From Symbiodinium natans (taxonomy: Eukaryota > Sar > Dinophyceae > Suessiales > Symbiodiniaceae): a DNA stretch of 33,000 nucleotides. The notes beneath the pieces were generated by a model that was given only the letters and a program-made list of their open reading frames with translations, had not been told where the DNA came from and did no database searches. Of the stretch, positions 27,840-33,000 are shown piece by piece (positions within the stretch are counted from its first letter, which is position 1; every line of letters begins with the position of its first letter). Location: contig CAJNDS010001369.1 of assembly GCA_905221605.1 (NCBI GenBank), positions 312,001 to 345,000 on the forward strand. Reading direction: 5' to 3'. The position numbers and the translations under genes were made by a program.

Positions 27840-28387
27840 ATGGCTCGCTGCTTCATGCTTCTGGCCGCCCTGGGCCTTGCGATGTGCGAGGCCTTCGTGG
27901 TGCCGGTGGAGCCCCCCTCGCAGCCTGCAACACCGCGACGCCTGCCTAGCAGGATGGAGACTGTGGAGGCTCCGAGTGACGCCAGCGCTGCTGGCCAGGC
28001 TGTGGTCCTGAGCATGCTGGCCGGATTGATTGTGGGCCTCGCCGCGCCTGCAAGCAGCTGGGCAGAGGATGCGGCGCCGGCAGTGTCGCCGAAGGCCTGG
28101 GAACACTGTTGCAGCTCAGCTTCTTTGCCTGCGATTTAGAGTGGCAGGAAGCGCGAGCTGCCAAGTTCAAGGAGGAGATGCAGAAGGCAAGCGCCAAGCT
28201 CCAGGCTCGATGCAAAGGTTTATAGGGAAAGGAGGTGTAGCAGTGTAGCTGCAGGGCAGACGATTTTCACGGCACTGTTGACAGCATGTTCGAGGCAGCT
28301 CCCAGCAAGGAGGAGCGGCTGAAGAAGTCCCAGCAGCAGCTACAGGAGTACTCCAAGAAGGCTGACACTGAGTACACCTCGCCTTAA
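27840..28387 (+). CDS. Plastid-targeted small helical protein, array copy 1
   Basis: The first frame starts at ATG 27840 with a signal peptide (hydrophobic residues 5-15), Phe at 19 within FVVP (the plastid-import motif of red-lineage algae), a Pro/Ser/Arg transit region, then a hydrophobic stretch (54-72) ending SSWA|ED, which resembles a thylakoid-lumen cleavage site. That frame stops at 28137-28139. From about 28115 another frame encodes LSFFACDLEWQEARAAKFKE and further charged helix, is broken by two stops, then resumes with DDFH and a Lys/Glu/Gln-rich helix ending ADTEYTSP at 28387. Two tiny introns would join these: 28083-28114 (GT-AG, 32 nt) or 28095-28114 (GC-AG, 20 nt), and 28218-28259 (GT-AG, 42 nt). 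The mature protein is unidentified; a lumenal photosystem-associated protein is inference only. This copy lacks the SL-like upstream word found before copies 2-4. Confidence 0.65.
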
Positions 28388-28551
28388 GTGCGTATGAGTA
28401 GCGCTGCAGCCACGGCAGCCTTTCTCCATGGACGCCGTGAGAAACCAGGGCGCAAAACAATTCGTGTTGTAGAGCTTAACTGAGTAGGACGACACACATC
28501 CTTGGATGCAAGTTGCATGGCACTACCGGTCAGACAGGCCTGAGCGGTCGC

Positions 28552-28569
28552 TAGCTGTTTTGGTTTTGC
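28552..28569 (+). promoter_or_regulatory. Spliced-leader-like / TTTT-box sequence before copy 2
   Basis: TAGCTGTTTTGGTTTTGC lies 42 bp before the ATG. Against the dinoflagellate spliced leader (ending TAGCCATTTTGGCTCAAG) it keeps TAGC and TTTTGG at the same spacing. It may be a relict leader or a TTTT-type promoter box. Confidence 0.4.
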
Positions 28570-28611
28570 CTGCTGAGTGGCTTGCAGAGCCTGGGCAACT
28601 TGCTACCAGCC

Positions 28612-29159
28612 ATGGCTCGCTGCTTCATGCTTCTGGCCGCCCTCGGCCTTGCGACGTGCGAGGCCTTCGTGGTGCCGGTGGAGCCCCCCTCGCAGCCTGC
28701 AACACCGCGACGCCTGCCTAGCAGGATGGAGACTGTGGAGGCTCCGAGTGACGCCAGCGCTGCTGGCCAGGCTGTGGTCCTGAGCATGCTGGCCGGATTG
28801 ATTGTGGGCCTCGCCGCGCCTGCAAGCAGCTGGGCAGAGGATGCGGCGCCGGCAGTGTCGCCGAAGGCCTGGGAACACTGTTGCAGCTCAGCTTCTTTGC
28901 CTGCGATTTAGAGTGGCAGGAAGCGCGAGCTGCCAAGTTCAAGGAGGAGATGCAGAAGGCAAGCGCCAAGCTCCAGGCTCGATGCAGAGGTTTATAGGGA
29001 AAGGAGGTGTAGCAGTGTAGCTGCAGGGCAGACGATTTTCACGGCAATGTTGAAAGCATGTTCGAGGCAGCTCCCAGCAAGGAGGAGCGGCTGAAGAAGT
29101 CCCAGCAGCAGCTACAGGAGTATTCCAAGAAGGCTGACACTGAGTACACCTCGCCCTAA
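28612..29159 (+). CDS. Plastid-targeted small helical protein, array copy 2
   Basis: Same 548-bp layout as copy 1 with about seven substitutions and no indels. The presequence reads ATCEAF rather than AMCEAF. Candidate introns are 28855-28886 (or 28867-28886) and 28990-29031; their sequences equal those of copy 1. Codon differences in the last part (Asn and Glu for Thr and Asp in the DDFHG.V.S region) are shared with copies 3 and 4. All the stops of copy 1 are present, so it is expressed, if at all, by the same splicing. Confidence 0.65.
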
Positions 29160-29299
29160 GTGCGTATGAGTGCGGCAGCCTTTTTCATGGATGCCGTGCG
29201 AGAAAAAATCAGAAAAATGCGCGTTGAATACATTTAGTAGTGCAGTACCTGCTTGGATGCAAGTTGCACAACAACACCAGGCAGAGTTCGTGCGTTCGC

Positions 29300-29317
29300 T
29301 AGCTGTTTTGGTTTTGG
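29300..29317 (+). promoter_or_regulatory. Spliced-leader-like / TTTT-box sequence before copy 3
   Basis: TAGCTGTTTTGGTTTTGG, 53 bp before the ATG, the same word as before copy 2 in an otherwise diverged spacer. Confidence 0.4.
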
Positions 29318-29370
29318 CCGCCGAGTGGCCTGCCGTGCCTGGGTGACTTGCTGAGAGCCTACGAAGAGCC

Positions 29371-29918
29371 ATGGCTCGCTGCTTCATGCTTCTGGCCGCC
29401 GTCGGCCTTGCGACGTGTGAGGCCTTCGTGGTGCCGGTGGAGCCCCCCTCGCAGCCTGCAACACCGCGACGCCTGCCTAGCAGGATGGAGACTGTGGAGG
29501 CTCCGAGTGACGTCAGCGCTGCTGGCCAGGCTGTGGTCCTGAGCATGCTGGCCGGATTGATTGTGGGCCTCGCCGCGCCTGCAAGCAGCTGGGCAGAGGA
29601 TGCGGCGCCGGCAGTGTCGCCGAAGGCCTGGGAACACTGTTGCAGCTCAGCTTCTTTGCCTGCGATTTAGAGTGGCAGGAAGCACGAGCTGCCAAGTTCA
29701 AGGAGGAGATGCAGAAGGCAAGCGCCAAGCTCCAGGCTCGATACAAAGGTTTATAGGGAAAGGAGGTGTAGCAGTGTAGCTGCAGGGCAGACGATTTTCA
29801 CGGCAATGTTGAAAGCATGTTCGAGGCAGCTCCCAGCAAGGAGGAGCGGCTGAAGAAGTCCCAGCAGCAGCTACAGGAGTACTCCAAGAAGGCTGACACT
29901 GAGTACACCTCGCCCTAA
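29371..29918 (+). CDS. Plastid-targeted small helical protein, array copy 3
   Basis: Same 548-bp layout as the other copies. Presequence variants are AVGLATCEAF and a Val in place of Ala (SDVSAAG). Candidate introns are 29614-29645 (or 29626-29645) and 29749-29790, the latter identical to the other copies. Before intron 2 it encodes Arg-Tyr-Lys where copy 1 has Arg-Cys-Lys, and Thr-His-Glu-type changes occur nearby. Frame break and stops are conserved. Confidence 0.65.
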
Positions 29919-30065
29919 GTGCGTACGAGGGCGGCAACCTTTTTCATGGATGCCGTGAGAGAACAAGGCACAAAAAGTGCGTGCTGTTGAATAAGTTCAG
30001 TAGTGCAGCACCTGCTTGGATGCATGTCGCCCAGCAGCACCGGGCAGAGTGGGGTGAGCGGTCGC

Positions 30066-30083
30066 TAGCTGTTTTGGTTTTGG
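30066..30083 (+). promoter_or_regulatory. Spliced-leader-like / TTTT-box sequence before copy 4
   Basis: TAGCTGTTTTGGTTTTGG, 36 bp before the ATG. It is preceded by CGGTCGC exactly as in copy 2. Confidence 0.4.
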
Positions 30084-30119
30084 CTGACGTTGCAGAGCCT
30101 GGGTGACTTGCTACGAGCC

Positions 30120-30667
30120 ATGGCTCGCTGCTTCATGCTTCTGGCCGCCCTGGGCCTTGCGATGTGCGAGGCCTTCGTGGTGCCGGTGGAGCCCCCCTCG
30201 CAGCCTGCAACACCGCGACGCCTGCCTAGCAGGATGGAGACTGTGGAGGCTCCGACTGACGCCAGCGCTGCTGGCCAGGCTGTGGTCCTGAGCATGCTGG
30301 CCGGATTGATTGTGGGCCTCGCCGCGCCTGCAAGCAGCTGGGCAGAGGATGCGGCGCCGGCAGTGTCGCCGAAGGCCTGGGAACACTGTTGCAGCTCAGC
30401 TTCTTTGCCTGCGATTTAGAGTGGCAGGAAGCGCGAGCTGCCAAGTTCAAGGAGGAGATGCAGAAGGCAAGCGCCAAGCTCCAGGCTCGATGCAAAGGTT
30501 TATAGGGAAAGGAGGTGTAGCAGTGTAGCTGCAGGGCAGACGATTTTCACGGCAATGTTGAAAGCATGTTCGAGGCAGCTCCCAGCAAGGAGGAGCGGCT
30601 GAAGAAGTCCCAGCAGCAGCTACAGGAGTACTCCAAGAAGGCTGACACTGAGTACACCTCGCCCTAA
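30120..30667 (+). CDS. Plastid-targeted small helical protein, array copy 4
   Basis: Same 548-bp layout. The presequence matches copy 1 (AMCEAF) except for Thr in place of Ser (APTDASA), while its 3' part matches copies 2 and 3, a mosaic pattern expected from gene conversion. Candidate introns are 30363-30394 (or 30375-30394) and 30498-30539. Downstream similarity to the other units fades within about 50 bp, marking the end of the array. Confidence 0.65.
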
Positions 30668-31714
30668 CTGGATGCGAGAAGTCGCGGCAGCCTTTTTCGT
30701 GAGCGTGGCGAGCCGAAAATGTCATTCTGCCTGCAAGTTTCTTGCAAGCGTCGCTCAAACATCTTCAGGTTCCTTATGTAGCGCAGAGCTGGACAAGCGC
30801 TAAGATGAAAGATGTCTCCTTGATATCTTCAACTGAAACATGACCAGAAGCGTGATGTCTTAGTGATGCCTTGACTTGCCCATGCAAGTTGGTGCATGAA
30901 GCACGGTTGCAAAGGACCGCACCTAGAGTATCTCTTCCGCCTTCTAAAGGACATGGTTTCGCACTTCCCTGCTGAGGCGAAAGCTCGAGATTTGTGTCTT
31001 GAAATTTCAGGCTCAAGAGCGTAGTTGAACATCCATCATTAGGGTGGTCTGTTCCTTGGTAGGAATTGGTTTGGCAGTTCTGTTTTGTCAATTTTCTCCA
31101 CTTTGTGCTCCCGTGGCTGAGGTTCCCTTAACACATCCGCAGGCGAAGCTCAATTAGCATCTTGGCTGATTGTTGCAGGCAGAGATGGTTGCAACTGGTC
31201 TCCACGCGTTCTGATCTTTCTGGATCCGTGGTGAAGCGAGTAATATATGTGTATGCCCTATAACAAGCTTCCAGTCTTTGGGGGGGTATACAGGTCGCGC
31301 ATTCGCGCGAGACGTTGCCGAGCTCTTACCGTTCGAGTGCGCAAGCACTTCTGGTCACATCTCCGACCCTCTCTGAATGTCCGAACTGTGTCGAGGTTAA
31401 GGGCATGCGCTTGTTCGGTATCCCGAAGCGTGAGGCTGGTGAAGCTGAGACGCCTCGGCCTTGTGTTCATTTTGTGTCTTTTTTTTGCTCAGGAAGGCGA
31501 GCCGTTGGAGGCTCCAGAACCACAGACTCAGGATTCTGCAAGATCGGCTCGTTCAGGCCAGTTGTAAAAACCACGAAGTGATGGGATAGCAGCAGTATGT
31601 AGTCACAATGTAATTGCGAAGTTGCGAATCTGCGACACCTTTGACAATCTTTGACACGCAGGTGAGTCCCCTAGCCAGTCATCGAATGGAGGGGACAACC
31701 AGTCCTTTGGTCAA
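30668..31714. other. Region without recognisable genes
   Basis: Short unrecognised frames only. The first 50 bp still resemble the spacer of the array; beyond that I see nothing supportable. Confidence 0.5.
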
Positions 31715-32326
31715 ATGAAGCTCGTCATCAAAAACACCTTCATAGGCAGGGCCACAAGGGAGCTTTCTGCAGTGCGACGAGTCAACCTGAGCAATGCCAG
31801 TCTGTGCAACAGAGCTCAGTACATGATGAAGCCAGTCTCCGGCGGACTTGTTGCTGCCTTATATGGGTTGGTTGCCATGTTAGTGTCAGGTGGCTATGAA
31901 GAGAACCAAGATGAGGATCCGCCACGAACACTCGCGCGGTCAGCAAGTGACAGCCCCTCTGCTCAAGCAGACATGTGGAGACAAGGCTTGACGTCGTCGT
32001 TTAGGCGTTTGACACATCTACTTGCAGGCAAGCTCGATTGTACATCCAGTGCCAGCTCAGTGCTGTTCTGGTATCCGCAGCACCCTGGCCTCGACTTCAG
32101 CCCTGACACATGCCAGCCTGATTTCATTGAGCTGCTGACGTGTGCTAGGGACATGAAAAAAGGAGGGAGAGAGGGAGAGACGGGCAGAGAGGGGCAGAGA
32201 GGGAGAGAGGGAGAGAGGGAGAGAGGGAGAGATGGGATAGGGCGAGAGGAAGAGAGGGAGAGAGGAGAGGAGGATAGGGGAGGGAGGAGAGAGGGAGGAG
32301 GGAGAAGGAGAGAGGGAGAGAGGTGA
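31715..32326 (+). CDS. Weak ORF running into GA repeat
   Basis: The ATG at 31715 opens about 148 non-repetitive codons, including a hydrophobic stretch (SGGLVAALYGLVAMLVSGGY, about residues 42-61) that could be a membrane helix, then enters the GAGGGAGA repeat, where openness carries no information. No family is recognised. It may be a chance frame. Confidence 0.2.
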   Translation: MKLVIKNTFIGRATRELSAVRRVNLSNASLCNRAQYMMKPVSGGLVAALYGLVAMLVSGGYEENQDEDPPRTLARSASDSPSAQADMWRQGLTSSFRRLTHLLAGKLDCTSSASSVLFWYPQHPGLDFSPDTCQPDFIELLTCARDMKKGGREGETGREGQRGREGERERGRDGIGREEERERGEEDRGGRREGGGRRREGER

Positions 32327-32700
32327 GAGAGGGGAGAGATGAGGGGGGAGAGAGGGAAGAGAGGGGGAGAGAGGAGAGCGGGAGAGAGGTCGAAGAGAGG
32401 GAGGAGGAGAGAGAGGGAGAGAGGGAGAGAGGAGAGAGGGAGAGAGGGAGAGAGGAGGAGAGAGGGAGAGAGGGAGGAGAGGGAGAGAGGAGAGAAGGCA
32501 GAGGGGAGAGAGGGAGAGAGGGAGCAGAGGGAGAGAGGGAGAGAGAGGAGGGAGAGAGGAGAGAGGGAGAGGGAAGAGAGCAGAGGAGAGCGGAGGACGA
32601 GATAGAGAGGAGGGAGAGAGGAGAGAGGGAGAGAGGGAGAGAGGGAGAGAGGGAGAGAGGGAGAGAGGGAGAGAGGGAGAGAGGGAGAGAGGGAGAGAGG
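32161..32700 (+). repeat. 540-bp polypurine GAGGGAGA-type satellite
   Basis: Nearly pure purine on the plus strand. The 5' two thirds are irregular mixtures of GAGA, GGAG and GGGA; the final 80 bp (about 32620-32700) are perfect 8-bp units. The long open frames on both strands across it (Ser-Leu-Pro on the reverse, Arg-Glu-Gly on the forward) are artefacts of the repeat. Confidence 0.95.
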
Positions 32701-33000
32701 CTGTTTTGCTCCCCTTCTCTCGCTCGTCAAAACATTGTCCTTCGTTCGCACCTCGTTGGCATTCATCTGCCGACCCATCTGGGATTGCGGGTCTTCGGAC
32801 TGCGACGGGAAGGCTCGTGCAGCTACTGCAGTGGACCGTAGGGCCGTAGGGGACAGGGCAGAGAAACCGGCTGGCGCGGGGCTTTGGAGGCCCTATTGGA
32901 GGCCTGTCTTGGCTGAGTGCGAAGAAGGAAAAGAGAATGGTGAGCAGAGTGGCTTTGGCGCCAAGAAAGAACACAAGACAGAGTGAACGAGGGCAGAGAT
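32701..33000. other. Window end without recognisable gene
   Basis: Nothing supportable is seen after the purine repeat. Confidence 0.4.

Larger units (their letters stand above)
27840..30667 (+). repeat. Four-unit direct tandem gene array
   Basis: Start codons at 27840, 28612, 29371 and 30120 give spacings of 772, 759 and 749 bp. Within units, 548 bp are nearly identical; the spacers of about 200-225 bp keep patches (GCAGCCTTT, TTGGATGCA, TCGCTAGCTGTTTTGG) but differ by many indels. Direct tandem arrays of highly expressed genes are typical of dinoflagellates. Confidence 0.9.

Noticed and set aside
27840-28139. Taking the first 99-codon frame as the complete plastid protein
   Set aside because: The end of that frame is Cys/Ser-rich and unlike a mature plastid protein, while a well-formed helical frame continues in another register in all four copies.
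32057-32974. 305-codon reverse-strand frame rich in Ser-Leu-Pro
   Set aside because: Its length comes from the purine satellite, which leaves all frames open; no motif lies outside the repeat.

Overview
The window looks like nuclear DNA of a photosynthetic dinoflagellate, most likely a Symbiodiniaceae-type alga. The reasons are: a tandem array of near-identical genes whose products carry a bipartite plastid-targeting leader with a Phe right after the signal peptide; sequences resembling the dinoflagellate spliced leader; degenerate TTTAGGG tracts; RCC1-like repeats split over short exon-like pieces; and long low-complexity purine tracts. No tRNA, rRNA, CRISPR array or bacterial-type operon was recognised. 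This placement is inference; no species marker is present.

Layout. 1-1332 is gene-poor, with TTTAGGG-like motifs. 1333-2296 holds a proline/glycine-rich hypothetical reading frame cut by a complete Ty1/copia-type LTR retrotransposon (2297-11426). The element has identical 123-bp LTRs (TG...CA), a 5-bp target-site duplication CGAAT, a primer-binding site abutting the 5' LTR and a purine tract abutting the 3' LTR. It carries a 72-codon leader ORF that overlaps the next frame by ATGA, a very long Gag-protease ORF (1409 codons), and an integrase-RT-RNase H frame in the -1 register. A textbook slippery heptamer (G GGT TTC) lies four codons before the Gag stop. It appears structurally intact and recent.

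11432-14759 is gene-poor apart from one possible exon. 14760-17051 carries at least six RCC1-like repeat pieces in changing frames, either a multi-exon gene or a decaying one. 17052-19959 has little beyond one exon-like stretch. 19960-20721 is a convincing single-exon gene with an SR-like N-terminus, a segment faintly like the N-lobe of KptA/Tpt1 RNA 2'-phosphotransferase, and an aromatic WW-like C-terminus. 20722-27839 is mostly non-coding or unrecognised, with simple repeats, a G-rich tract and a second block of telomere-like motifs.

27840-30667 is an array of four direct copies of a plastid-targeted small helical protein gene. Each copy is exactly 548 bp from ATG to the final stop, at 749-772 bp spacing. 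All four share the same frame break and the same in-frame stops, which can be resolved by two very short candidate introns (20 or 32 nt, and 42 nt) or else mean the array amplified a broken gene. Copies 2-4 have a sequence upstream that resembles a worn spliced leader, a hint of an mRNA-derived origin. The window ends with a weak ORF and about 540 bp of GAGGGAGA-type repeat (32161-32700).

The strongest biology is the retrotransposon's expression strategy (coupled leader ORF, then -1 frameshift, plus an SL-like word in the LTR) and the tandem plastid-protein array.
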